A stretch of DNA of 30,584 bases from RGIG3701 sp964438515 (GCA_964438515.1 CAYTLK010000042.1:1-30584); one strand, 5' to 3'. Positions 1 to 8,029 are shown, counted from the stretch's first letter. Made by a program: numbers and translations. Notes: a model not told the origin generated them from the letters alone.

Positions 1-359
1 TCGGCCGTGCTGGATTTTTCACCTTTTTTGTGTTTTTTGTTCTTTTTCTTGAGGTTTTTGCTTGTTTCTTCGTCCGCAATCCCCGTTGCAAAATAAACGA
101 ACATCCCGAAAATTCCGAGAAGGCTCAGCGAGAAAAACGGATAGAAACGGAATAATGCGAGCGAAATCCAAAGGTACAAACCCGCCCCAATCGCTCCAAT
201 CGTAAACGTAAACCATTTTCCATGCGTCTTGTAAAGTTGCTCGAGCCAGCAAATAAAGAGAAAAAGTCCGCATACCGCAAGACCCAATCCGCAAACCCAA
301 TTCTCGATCAAAACCGTAACCAAAACATCTTTTATCGTTTGAATAATTTCAGCCGTCAT
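1..359 (-). CDS. Small membrane protein, C-terminus cut by window edge
   Basis: An open frame runs from an ATG at 359 (minus) off the left edge without a stop, giving 119 residues. An AAGGTGG ribosome-binding site lies 8-9 nt upstream of the ATG. Three hydrophobic segments can be seen, at about residues 15-38, 43-63 and 65-85, followed by a strongly basic lysine-rich tail (KNLKKKNKKHKK). I do not recognise a family. It begins 59 nt after the stop of the GH38 gene on the same strand, so it could be the last gene of an esterase / mannosidase / membrane protein transcription unit. A 93-residue open frame at 19-300 in another frame is a shadow of this gene. The function is unknown. Confidence 0.6.
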   Translation of the reverse strand, partial: MTAEIIQTIKDVLVTVLIENWVCGLGLAVCGLFLFICWLEQLYKTHGKWFTFTIGAIGAGLYLWISLALFRFYPFFSLSLLGIFGMFVYFATGIADEETSKNLKKKNKKHKKGEKSSTA

Positions 360-418
360 CGAATTTTCCACCTTGTTTGATTCTTTGTAACGATTTATAA
401 ATGTTCAATTTTCAATTC

Positions 419-3400
419 TCACGGAATCGGTTCCTTGGTTGTTCCGCTGAATTCCTCTGAAAACGGACCCCGATTTCCTGCCGCATCCACAGCTCGAACG
501 CGGTAAAAGTACGTCGTATGAACCTCCAAACCTCGGTCGGGATGCAGTCCCACGCGGTACACACCCGGCTCGACGCGCGTCACAAACGTCTGTTCATTCG
601 GCAAAAATCCGCTTTCCGTACTTCGGTACAACTCGTAAAACGCGAGGTCCGACTCCTGATTCTGTCCCCACTCGAGGTACAGCAAATCCGGATCCTCACC
701 CGCCGCCGCGCGCGGAGCCGTAACGAGGCCCGTGTAAACGCTGCCGATCGGAGCCGGAGGGGAGTCGAGCGTCGACGAAGGTTCCAGAGTCGAAACGCGC
801 AAAACGTCCGACGGTTTCCCGCTTTCAAATCCTGCAATCGGCTGAATTCGATAAAAATACGTCGTTCCGGGGTCCCTATTTTTGTCGCAAAACGCATTTT
901 CTGTCGTTCTTTTTACAAGATGAAACTCGTCCGGCTTGAATTCGTCGAACGAGCCGCGAAAAATCAAGTAGTGCGCCAGCGGGTGCGAAATCTTTTCCCA
1001 CGCCAGTTTTACGCAGTCGTCGCCCGCCTCAACGACGTGAAAACCGGAAACCGACTCCAAACTCGCCAAATTCTCCACGCCCTCCGATGGGTTCGAAGCG
1101 TCCAATGGGTTCGAAGTAAACGCAGGAAAACGGAACGTCAGATAATCGTACGGTTTAATTTCAACGTTTTGATTGAGCGGAAGCGGTTCCAAAGACTGTT
1201 CTGTAATGGTACATTTTTCTAAAGGCGCGTCGCTGGTTGGGTAAAAAGCCGTTTTTCCGTCCGTTTCATGAATTCGAACGATGCAGCCCGACCCGGGTTT
1301 TTCAGCCTGTTTGAACGTCAAAAGAGTGAGATTCGACGATTTTGGAGGCGCAAGGTACTGAAAATTCGAAGGAGCCGGCGGAAGAACCGGCGCAGAAATC
1401 GACGCCGAAATCGACGAAAACGCCTCATTTTTCGGACCGGCCGGAATGTTGGCGGTAAGAAGAGGGGTCGTAAAACGTTCCGCAAGCCGCGCAGTTTGCG
1501 CATCCGAAAAGGTTCCCGCGTGACTTGTAATAATGTACCGAAATCGAGGATTTACGTACGAACCGCCCGTCGCGTGCATCTGGAGCCAGTCGGTAAAAAC
1601 GTACGAATAAAGATGCGTCGTTTCGAGCGGTCGGCCAAAATCTGTTTTGTCGGGTGAAATTCGTCCGAATTCCAAAAGCTGACTGTCGAGCTGAATCAGT
1701 TCGACGCCGAACTCGTCGTTCTGCACGCCCGCAAAGTCGCGCGCCGCCATATAAACGTCCGTTCCGTGGCCCGTCACATTCCGCTTCGGCTCCGCAAAAA
1801 CGCCATTCAGTTCCACATGAAACTTTCCATTCTGAATATTAAACGGAAATGCGTAATATCCGTAACGAAAATACCTGTTTTTATTAATCAAGTCCCGTAC
1901 ATGATTCATTTGATTATCAAACGATATCCATTTTTCATCATTCGGGAGGAAAATCGTTTGAATAATTTCCGCCTGCGACTGTGTTTCGGACGTGCGGACG
2001 AAAACCATCGTTCCGAGCGCGTCGCGCCGAACCGTAAAGGACGCATTTTCAGGCGTCGAAAAGGTTTTATGGTTGTTCTGCGTGTATACAAACTGATTCA
2101 CTTTGTATTTCGCACTTAAATCTATCAGTTCCCGCTTCAATTCTTTGTCGAACAGCGATTTTACGGACCCGTCGGGCGCGAACGTCACGCGGTAAAATGC
2201 GTTTTCGACCGTCGGAGGTTCGTTCGTTGTTTCCGGTTCTTTCGTCGTTGCAGGTTCGTTCGCCTCCGGAGGTTCTTTCAACGATTCTTCTTCCGCACGC
2301 GGAACGTCCTGAATTTCCGAAACAGGTACAGAAATCCAGCTCGTCGGAGGAACTTCAGGGGTTCGAAACCGTACGCGGCGTCCGTCGGCGAGCGTCGTTT
2401 CGACGATTTCCCGACGCGGAATGAATGTTGGGTTAAAAATCAGAACGGAATTTTCCTCGACGGAGATGCGTTCCGCAATCGCGTCCATCGCGCGTTTCGT
2501 CTCGTTTTTTGCGGTATTTTGCGCTTTTTCGATCCAGTCTCGATGCTGAATCCACGTTTCGTACACGCGCCGCCCTTTATAGCCGCTCGTTCCGTAGGAG
2601 TGTTCGTCGTTCCAAATCAGCATGTCCCACGCTCTCCGGAATTCGACCGACGGATAAACGTACGCTGGATTCACGAGCGCCGCGGCCGTTGCGGCTTTTT
2701 CCGCAGATGGAAGGGCACGGTCCGCCTCGAATTTCAACGCAAGGAGTTCCGGAGCGCAAACCGGGTGCTGCGCCCAGCCGCACGTAATGTCGCCGCGCAA
2801 AACAGGAATCTGTGCGTCGAAACGTTCCCGCAAAAGATTGAAGGGTTCCGAAAGATTTCCAACGGTTCGAAGCGTCGGCGACGCCCAGCGCGCGTTCCAC
2901 TCTTTCGCCGCCGTTGCGAGATTCAAATTCGGCGCCTCATCATCCATATAAAGCGCAAAAACCCACACATCGAACGGGTACCGCCCCTCAAGTTTGTGCA
3001 AGTGGCGCGCCATTCGGTGTTCCATTCGTACATAATTCTGTTTCGCTTTTCGTTCGACCCCGAACGCATCGCCGCCCATTCCGTACTGCGTGGAACACCA
3101 GACGAGCAGCCGATCCTGCGCGTTCGCGCTTTCCCAGTAAAAAACCATCGGAAGCGGCGAGTCCCACCGAACATCCACACGGCTTCCGCCTCCGCCGGCG
3201 TCTGGATTCCAAGTCGCACCCTCAACCAATTGATTCATCGGCCAAATCGTGGAAGGAAGCGGATTCCACTGGTTCGGACTGAACAAAATGTTGCGGATTC
3301 CCGCCTCCGCGTACGGCGTGACGAGCGACCAAATGATTCCGTTATTGTCGGACATCACCATCGTGTCAGCCTCAATCCCCCAACGATCGGAAAGCATTTG

Positions 3401-4108
3401 TTTTTTGTACGCGCTGCGGCAAAGTTCCTCGAATCCATACGTCTGCGTGTGATTTCCCGCCGGAGTGCATCCGATCGCGATGCGGCCCGTTTTGACGTAC
3501 TTTTCGACGTATTTTTGCGCCTCGGACTCACTGCGGTCCTGTTCGTAATTTCCCCAAAACCAAGTTCCTTCCATCATGTAACGATATTTCGACGCGTCGG
3601 ACCAATCGTTCGTGCGGTCGGCGAGTTCGGCGGCCAAAGCGGCGTATTGGACGCTCATGTTTCGCTGAATGTACTGCGAATTATGGAGTCCGATGTCGCA
3701 ATGCGTGGAGGAAACCATATAAATCGTCCAACGACGCGGCGCGTCCCAGCGAGACGAAAGCGTCTGAAGGATTTTTCCCTCCGAATCGCGCAGCTCCCAA
3801 CACGCATCCGTTCCTGATTCCGATTTTTGTTCTGGAATCATTGTGTAAAATGCGGGTGAGGGATTCGACTCCGTGAGAGTCGGAAACTGCGTCTCTTTTT
3901 CGACGGTTCCCTGTGCAAGAACGATTTTCTTTTCAGCGTCGTAAACCGTGACGGCTGCTGGAGTTCCAAGTTTTTCAGCGTCCCACCCGGTAAAAAGAAT
4001 CCTCTGATTTCCGTCTTGAGAAACCAAGGACGTCGGAAGCACTTCCACACCGAAAACAAGGGAGTAAGAAAAAAGGACGAAAAACAGAAACGGCGTGATT
4101 CGTTTCAT
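419..4108 (-). CDS. Secreted GH38-type alpha-mannosidase with two C-terminal fibronectin III domains
   Basis: The protein has 1229 residues and starts with a signal peptide (about 1-20, FFVLFSYSLVFG core). Residues 126-560 resemble the catalytic domain of glycoside hydrolase family 38. H136 and D138 in STHCDIG match the zinc-binding HxD motif, D253 in MSDNNG is a candidate nucleophile/zinc ligand, and H503 in WNDEHSYG matches the late zinc histidine. An all-beta mannosidase-like region follows (about 635-1000), after a Glu/Pro/Thr-rich linker at 603-636. Two fibronectin III-like domains close the protein (about 1018-1108 and 1120-1226, each with a TTYFYR strand). By family knowledge GH38 enzymes remove alpha-mannose; the exact linkage cannot be read here. 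The start is supported by a GAGGT-like site. It lies downstream of the CE7 esterase with a structured repeat between them. A diverged GH38-like DUF family without proven activity is the main alternative. Confidence 0.82.
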   Translation of the reverse strand: MKRITPFLFFVLFSYSLVFGVEVLPTSLVSQDGNQRILFTGWDAEKLGTPAAVTVYDAEKKIVLAQGTVEKETQFPTLTESNPSPAFYTMIPEQKSESGTDACWELRDSEGKILQTLSSRWDAPRRWTIYMVSSTHCDIGLHNSQYIQRNMSVQYAALAAELADRTNDWSDASKYRYMMEGTWFWGNYEQDRSESEAQKYVEKYVKTGRIAIGCTPAGNHTQTYGFEELCRSAYKKQMLSDRWGIEADTMVMSDNNGIIWSLVTPYAEAGIRNILFSPNQWNPLPSTIWPMNQLVEGATWNPDAGGGGSRVDVRWDSPLPMVFYWESANAQDRLLVWCSTQYGMGGDAFGVERKAKQNYVRMEHRMARHLHKLEGRYPFDVWVFALYMDDEAPNLNLATAAKEWNARWASPTLRTVGNLSEPFNLLRERFDAQIPVLRGDITCGWAQHPVCAPELLALKFEADRALPSAEKAATAAALVNPAYVYPSVEFRRAWDMLIWNDEHSYGTSGYKGRRVYETWIQHRDWIEKAQNTAKNETKRAMDAIAERISVEENSVLIFNPTFIPRREIVETTLADGRRVRFRTPEVPPTSWISVPVSEIQDVPRAEEESLKEPPEANEPATTKEPETTNEPPTVENAFYRVTFAPDGSVKSLFDKELKRELIDLSAKYKVNQFVYTQNNHKTFSTPENASFTVRRDALGTMVFVRTSETQSQAEIIQTIFLPNDEKWISFDNQMNHVRDLINKNRYFRYGYYAFPFNIQNGKFHVELNGVFAEPKRNVTGHGTDVYMAARDFAGVQNDEFGVELIQLDSQLLEFGRISPDKTDFGRPLETTHLYSYVFTDWLQMHATGGSYVNPRFRYIITSHAGTFSDAQTARLAERFTTPLLTANIPAGPKNEAFSSISASISAPVLPPAPSNFQYLAPPKSSNLTLLTFKQAEKPGSGCIVRIHETDGKTAFYPTSDAPLEKCTITEQSLEPLPLNQNVEIKPYDYLTFRFPAFTSNPLDASNPSEGVENLASLESVSGFHVVEAGDDCVKLAWEKISHPLAHYLIFRGSFDEFKPDEFHLVKRTTENAFCDKNRDPGTTYFYRIQPIAGFESGKPSDVLRVSTLEPSSTLDSPPAPIGSVYTGLVTAPRAAAGEDPDLLYLEWGQNQESDLAFYELYRSTESGFLPNEQTFVTRVEPGVYRVGLHPDRGLEVHTTYFYRVRAVDAAGNRGPFSEEFSGTTKEPIP

Positions 4109-4141
4109 GAAGGACCTCGTTTTAAGAATTTATACTAAAAA

Positions 4142-4275
4142 CGTTGCTGTGCGAAAAATCGTACAACAAACGCTGCGTTTCCAGGGTCTTTTTTGTGCGC
4201 GGCGGTTGCAGCGGTCGAGGGGAAAAAACATTTTGAATGTTGTTTTTCCCCCAGGGACTCACTCCCGATCGTACT
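4142..4275 (-). repeat. Structured intergenic repeat, copy 1 (candidate RNA element)
   Basis: Read on the minus strand, this segment aligns along most of its length with 25914-26031 on the plus strand. Shared blocks include GTACGA-CGGGAG-GAGT, the core CAACATTCAAAAT and TTTTTTCCCC. It can form a bulged hairpin GGGGAAAA...TTTTCCCC (plus coordinates 4219-4251), a CGCTGC/GCAGCG stem (plus 4208-4213 with 4171-4176), and a terminal stem with AAAA loop (4144-4154 with 4159-4169, one mismatch, one G-T pair). The middle stem differs from copy 2 by compensatory changes. It sits between the CE7 stop and the GH38 start, in the sense orientation of both. Whether it acts as terminator, intercistronic regulator or mobile repeat is not known. 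Confidence 0.75.
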
Positions 4276-4306
4276 TTATTCAAAATTTTTCGTATTTTGA
4301 ATAAAG
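4274..4306 (-). terminator. Perfect AT-rich hairpin directly behind the esterase gene
   Basis: CTTTATTCAAAAT (4274-4286) and ATTTTGAATAAAG (4294-4306) are perfect inverted repeats of 13 bp around a 7-nt loop, starting 4 nt beyond the stop codon of the CE7 gene. There is no long T-tract after it, so a role as terminator or 3' mRNA-protecting hairpin is inferred from position only. Confidence 0.45.
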
Positions 4307-4310
4307 TCTG

Positions 4311-5567
4311 TTATTTTGCGTCGATGTTCGTCAGCGTGCTTACGGACCCGTTCGGCATCGTGTATCCGTGCGTCCGCCCCTGATTGAACGTCAAAACTTT
4401 CGGACAGTTCAGATTATTGTACAGAACGATCTGTCCCGACGGCGGACACGTATAGTCGCCGAGTCCCGCAGAAATCGTCGTTTTGCATCGAATCCGTTTC
4501 GCATGCGTCGCCGCGTCGTAATATCCCAGCCCCTCCGCCCAGTCGGGACGCCAGCCGCGAAGACGATTTTTCTGTGCGTAACCCGCAAGGTCCAAGCACC
4601 ACGGAACCACCGCGTTGCATTCCGTGACGTCCGAATCGAGACCCGCAGCGGTCAAACACTGCAATCCGCCCTGACTCCCGCCGCCCACGACGAGAACTTC
4701 ACCGTTCCACTCCGGCTGCGTCTTAATCCACTGCAGCGCCCGCATCACACGAAGCATCATTCCGTTAAAATAGGAGGTTTCGGGCCGCGCGTTTTCGTCG
4801 TTGTTGAACGCATAACCGCGAAAACTCGTGTTCTTCAGGTTCGTGTAGTATTCCTCCGGCTGACCGTTTTGAATTCCGTGCGCATTGATCTGTAACGAAA
4901 GACGATCGGTGCTCCACGGCTGCTTTCCGGCCGAGTGGACGCCGTACCCCTGGAAGGAAACGTAGGCGGGAAGGGATTTTGGTTCCGCTTTTTTCGGCTT
5001 GCAGTAGTAACCGGAAACCGGGACGCCGATGCAATTGATTTTCACATCGTAACACGCAACGTCTTTATTTCCGGAATCGACTTCCACCATGTCGGCCTGA
5101 ATCGGAACTTCCGCCAGACGCGCTTTCTGCTTCGCCCAAAATTCGTCGAAATCGGCCGGCTCGCCGCAACAGGTGATTTCGTCGAGACGCACTCCCGCAC
5201 CGCCGTCAAACGACGGCATCGGATTTTCGCCGTTTTTCAGAACGCCGTTTTCGTCGAACGCTTGAACGTTTATGTGCACGAAACCCGGAACTTCCAGTTT
5301 TGTTTGAATTACGAGCGGTTTTTCAGCGTCTGAAATTGCTTCACCGCTTGCGGTCTCACCGTCGTCGCCGCGTCGGTTCCATTTCAGTTTTTTGCCGGAA
5401 ACGGGCTGACCGTCTTCGAGGAGCTGAACGGTGAACGTCATTTCCTCACCGGCCGCGTACTGAAGCGGATCTTTGTTCGTTTCGCCGAAAAAGCGGAACT
5501 CGCCCGCCGAAACGGCCGCCGCAAGAATCAGAAGGAGGGAAAGCGCCTGTACAGATTTCTTAAACAT
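4311..5567 (-). CDS. Secreted acetyl-xylan-esterase-type (CE7) alpha/beta hydrolase
   Basis: This 418-residue protein has a signal peptide (about 1-21, LLLILAAAVSAG), a beta-rich N-terminal region (about 22-125) and an AXE1/cephalosporin-C deacetylase-like alpha/beta-hydrolase domain (about 130-410). The nucleophile elbow GGGSQGG places the catalytic serine at S298. D371 in SAGLGDYTCPP and H400 in GRTHGYTM complete a CE7-type triad. Family members remove acetyl groups from xylan-derived sugars or other acetylated substrates; the substrate here is not determined. Export suggests action on polysaccharide outside the cytoplasm. The ribosome-binding site before ATG 5567 is weak. It is upstream of the mannosidase on the same strand and separated from it by a hairpin and a structured repeat, so they may share a transcript. 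Confidence 0.88.
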   Translation of the reverse strand: MFKKSVQALSLLLILAAAVSAGEFRFFGETNKDPLQYAAGEEMTFTVQLLEDGQPVSGKKLKWNRRGDDGETASGEAISDAEKPLVIQTKLEVPGFVHINVQAFDENGVLKNGENPMPSFDGGAGVRLDEITCCGEPADFDEFWAKQKARLAEVPIQADMVEVDSGNKDVACYDVKINCIGVPVSGYYCKPKKAEPKSLPAYVSFQGYGVHSAGKQPWSTDRLSLQINAHGIQNGQPEEYYTNLKNTSFRGYAFNNDENARPETSYFNGMMLRVMRALQWIKTQPEWNGEVLVVGGGSQGGLQCLTAAGLDSDVTECNAVVPWCLDLAGYAQKNRLRGWRPDWAEGLGYYDAATHAKRIRCKTTISAGLGDYTCPPSGQIVLYNNLNCPKVLTFNQGRTHGYTMPNGSVSTLTNIDAK

Positions 5568-5601
5568 GATTTTTCTTTCTTAAAATAGGAAGGATGGATG
5601 G

Positions 5602-5634
5602 ATGGCGGGGGTTTTGTACCCCCGGTGGTTCGGT
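5602..5634 (-). repeat. GC-rich intergenic hairpin, family copy D
   Basis: GGGGGT-TTTGT-ACCCCC (5607-5623) forms a 6-bp stem with a 5-nt loop. Read on the minus strand, it has the flank CGAACCACCG, matching CGACCCGCCG of the copy at 18051-18083, and the shared loop ACAAA. It is one of three copies in the 289-nt esterase-pyrF interval. The neighbouring GGATGGATGGATGG is a short tandem repeat. Confidence 0.6.
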
Positions 5635-5642
5635 CTTTCTTT

Positions 5643-5702
5643 GGATTCGATTTTTGACGGTCCAAGGCGAGCGGCGGGCTTTGTGCCCGCTGAACGTGGG
5701 TT
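5643..5702 (-). repeat. GC-rich intergenic hairpin, family copy C
   Basis: GCGGGC-TTTGT-GCCCGC (5674-5690) forms a 6-bp stem. On the minus strand the flanks AACCCAC before the stem and CGCTCGCCTTGG after it match copies A and B. The match to copy A continues into a CGTCAAAAATCGAA-like tail (5645-5660), so the repeat unit is about 60 nt and longer than the hairpin. Confidence 0.6.
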
Positions 5703-5748
5703 CCTGAAAAACGGATTTTTCCGGTTCCATTCATCCATCGGCTCGCGC

Positions 5749-5801
5749 CGACCCACCGGGGACTCACATCCCCGGCTCGCCTTTGGTCGTCAAAACCGAA
5801 T
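5749..5801 (+). repeat. GC-rich intergenic hairpin, family copy A
   Basis: CCGGGGA-CTCACA-TCCCCGG (5756-5775) is a perfect 7-bp stem, preceded by CGACCCA and followed by CTCGCCTTTGGTCGTCAAAA. The tail TGGTCGTCAAAA-CCGAAT recurs a few bases later (near 5821-5839). The flanks match copies B and C. The element lies 3' of pyrF and upstream of the esterase. Confidence 0.6.
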
Positions 5802-5856
5802 TTGAACGTCGAAAATCGCAAGTGGTCGTCAAAAACCGAATCTTACAGATAAAGTT

Positions 5857-6771
5857 TTATCGAATCACTCCTTTAAACAGTTCTTTCATTTCCAACACGG
5901 CGGTCTCGACGGCTTTTTCCCACTGGGAATCCGTAAAACGTCCCGCATAATCCTTGCGAGCGTGCGCAAAAATGATGCCGCGCGAATTATTAATAATCGC
6001 CCCCATTCCATCGGCGTCAAAAGCAGATTCGACGTCTTTGACCGTTCCGCCCTGCGCCCCGAAACCCGGAACGAGGAGCCACGCGTGCGGCATCCGTTTT
6101 CGCAGCGCCGCCAGCTGTTCAGGATACGTCGCGCCCACCACGGCTCCAACGGGTCCGTACGGCTCGTTATTTTGGACGGCAAACACTTCCGATGTGCGTT
6201 CGACCCAATCCGCGACGTGCTCGTACACCGTTTTTCCGTTTGCGGAGAGGTCCTGAAGCATCCCGCCGCCGGGATTTGAGGTTTTTACAAGCACAAAAAT
6301 TCCCGCATCTTTCTTTTGAGCCACTTCGACGAACGGCAAAATGCTGTCCTCGCCGAGATACGGACTCACCGTCAGCGCGTCGCCGTTCCAAGCGGATTTT
6401 TCACCCAAATAAGCGGCTGCGTACCCTTCTGCCGTGCTTCCGATGTCGTTGCGTTTCCCGTCGAGAATCACGACGAGACCGAGTTTTCGTGCGTGTTCAA
6501 TCACGTCCGCCAGCGCGAGCATTCCGTACGGTCCCGCCGCTTCGAAGAACGCCAGCTGCGGTTTGATGCACGCAACATGAGGCGCAATTACGTCCAAAAT
6601 TCCAAGCGAGAACGTACGATAAACATTCGCAACCCCTTTGAAATCATGAACGTTGATTCCTTTTTTCAAACATTCCGGAATCATCGCAAAACGAGGGTCG
6701 ATTCCCACCAAAACAGGTGTTTTTTTAGCGCGTAACGCAGCTGAGAGTTTTGCGGAAAAAGTCACCGACAT
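5857..6771 (-). CDS. pyrF: Orotidine 5'-phosphate decarboxylase, type 2
   Basis: This cytoplasmic enzyme of 304 residues decarboxylates OMP to UMP in the last step of de novo pyrimidine synthesis. D25 in VGIDPRF and K70 in CIKPQ fit substrate-binding positions. The catalytic array DGKRND gives D104, K106 and D109, and the continuation IGSTAEGYA is typical of the longer type 2 (mycobacterial-like) enzymes. VVGATYPEQ (about 211-219) and LVPGFGAQGG (about 233-242) are the usual phosphate-site segments. An AAGAGG site precedes the start by about 7 nt. It follows the TatD-like gene by 55 nt on the same strand and is probably cotranscribed with it. No other pyr gene is present in the window. Confidence 0.95.
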   Translation of the reverse strand: MSVTFSAKLSAALRAKKTPVLVGIDPRFAMIPECLKKGINVHDFKGVANVYRTFSLGILDVIAPHVACIKPQLAFFEAAGPYGMLALADVIEHARKLGLVVILDGKRNDIGSTAEGYAAAYLGEKSAWNGDALTVSPYLGEDSILPFVEVAQKKDAGIFVLVKTSNPGGGMLQDLSANGKTVYEHVADWVERTSEVFAVQNNEPYGPVGAVVGATYPEQLAALRKRMPHAWLLVPGFGAQGGTVKDVESAFDADGMGAIINNSRGIIFAHARKDYAGRFTDSQWEKAVETAVLEMKELFKGVIR

Positions 6772-6826
6772 AAAAAACCTCTTATTCTCAAAAAATTATC
6801 GTGATGAGTTTGATATTTAAAATGCG

Positions 6827-7651
6827 TCACTCTTCCACAATTTTCAACGGTTTCAACTTGAATTTTGGATTCTGTCCCAAAAATCTGCACGGATTATTGT
6901 AAAAGATTTCCGTCGCGTCCTGCACACTGTGCCCGCGTCGTCGGAACTCCAGAACCGCCTCCTGAAGCGTGAATGGGTCGCTGGGTCCCCAGTCGGCCGA
7001 AGAATTAATCATCATTCGGTCCCACCCGTACATTTCCAGCATGTCGCAGGCGCGCGAAGCGGTGCATTTCGTGATGGGATAGAGGGTGAAACCCGTCCAG
7101 AACCCTTTTTCACGTATCGGCCGAATCGTATGTTCCTCAATGTGGTCGATCCAGACGCGGTCGGGATTCAGTTTCGGGAAACCGTCCAGAATTTCGAGGA
7201 TTTTGCGGGTTCCGTACAGTTTGTCGTGCAAGTGCGGCGTGTGAATGAGCAAAAGCTGATTGTAATCGATCGCCATCTGAACCTGTGCTTCGAAAATGTC
7301 GCACTCGTTCTTCGACGACAGATGCAGGCCCGTCTCACCAACTCCCAGCACGTTCGGACACTTGAAAAAGTCCGGCATATGTTCGAGCACAATCCGACTC
7401 AACTCGGGATTCTCGGCTTCCTTCGGATTCACCGCGACCCAAGCGTAATGGAGGATTCCGTACTGCGCGGCCCGCGTGGGTTCAAATTCCGTAATTTGCC
7501 GGAAATAATCGATAAAAGTTTCCGGATATTTTCGGTCAAAACCCGCCCAAAACGCCGGCTCCGCAACGCATAGGACGCCCGACTGCGCCATTCGTTCGTA
7601 ATCCTGCGCCGTTCGCGCAATCGCATGATAGTGCGGCTGAATAATAAACAT
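6827..7651 (-). CDS. TatD-family metal-dependent hydrolase
   Basis: The 274-residue protein has the metal ligands of the TatD amidohydrolase-like barrel: H7 and H9 (PHYH), E106 in VGETG, H137 in LLIHTPH, H170 in WIDH and D220 in NSSADWG. TatD proteins are metal-dependent hydrolases, several with nuclease activity, but this sequence is a diverged branch and its substrate cannot be assigned. Its GGGAG ribosome-binding site lies inside the end of the upstream 124-residue gene, whose stop is separated from this ATG by only 3 nt, indicating translational coupling. TatD-like proteins of similar size also occur in ebo-type gene clusters, but no other ebo gene is visible here, so that link is not supported. 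Confidence 0.85.
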   Translation of the reverse strand: MFIIQPHYHAIARTAQDYERMAQSGVLCVAEPAFWAGFDRKYPETFIDYFRQITEFEPTRAAQYGILHYAWVAVNPKEAENPELSRIVLEHMPDFFKCPNVLGVGETGLHLSSKNECDIFEAQVQMAIDYNQLLLIHTPHLHDKLYGTRKILEILDGFPKLNPDRVWIDHIEEHTIRPIREKGFWTGFTLYPITKCTASRACDMLEMYGWDRMMINSSADWGPSDPFTLQEAVLEFRRRGHSVQDATEIFYNNPCRFLGQNPKFKLKPLKIVEE

Positions 7652-7654
7652 GAT

Positions 7655-8029
7655 TCAAACACTCCCTTCTATCGCAGCGCGTTCTTTGGGATCCATCTTC
7701 GTAAAGAGCGTCAAAAGACGTTCGGTGCGATTCGGTTCGGCAGAGTCCAATGCAAGGAGCGAAATCGCCTCACGCAGGAGTTCGGCTCGCAAATCGCCGG
7801 AGTTGGAGCCAGAGTTCGACGCGGAATTGGAACCGGAACCGGCGTTCGACGCTGAAAAAGAAGCATCTTCCGGATGCGCCGCGGCGCCGCGCTGCGCACG
7901 ATCCAGCATCGCCGCGATTTCCAGCAGGTGCCAGCGCACGTCCAAATAGTACAAATCAAGAACCCGTTTCGGAGTAAGAACCTGATTTCGATTCGTTGCT
8001 TCGAAGGAAAAATCCGTATTTTCGTTCAT
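7655..8029 (-). CDS. Small protein of unknown function coupled to the TatD-like gene
   Basis: The 124-residue protein has no signal peptide or membrane segment. Two helical segments rich in Leu/Asp/Arg (about 17-48, LDLYYLDVRWHLLEIAAMLDRAQR, split here as a description, and about 79-115) flank a low-complexity Ser/Asn/Gly linker at about 57-78. The linker is probably length-variable. The gene is judged real because it ends 3 nt before the TatD start, carries that gene's ribosome-binding site, and has a GGAAG-type site of its own upstream of ATG 8029. It may be a partner or regulator of the hydrolase. I do not recognise a family. Confidence 0.7.
   Translation of the reverse strand: MNENTDFSFEATNRNQVLTPKRVLDLYYLDVRWHLLEIAAMLDRAQRGAAAHPEDASFSASNAGSGSNSASNSGSNSGDLRAELLREAISLLALDSAEPNRTERLLTLFTKMDPKERAAIEGSV

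Noticed and set aside
19..300. 93-codon minus-strand frame at the left edge
   Set aside because: It lies in a different frame within the truncated membrane-protein gene (1-359), which has a better start signal and hydrophobic segments.
2519..3817. 432-codon plus-strand frame opposite the GH38 gene
   Set aside because: It is antisense to a gene with clear active-site motifs, is Arg/Phe/Val-rich with no domain pattern, and has no ribosome-binding site. The codon bias of the true gene leaves the opposite strand open.
6827..8029. Membership of an ebo-type biosynthetic cluster
   Set aside because: Only a TatD-like protein is present. No prenyltransferase, dehydroquinate-synthase-like or other ebo partner lies nearby.
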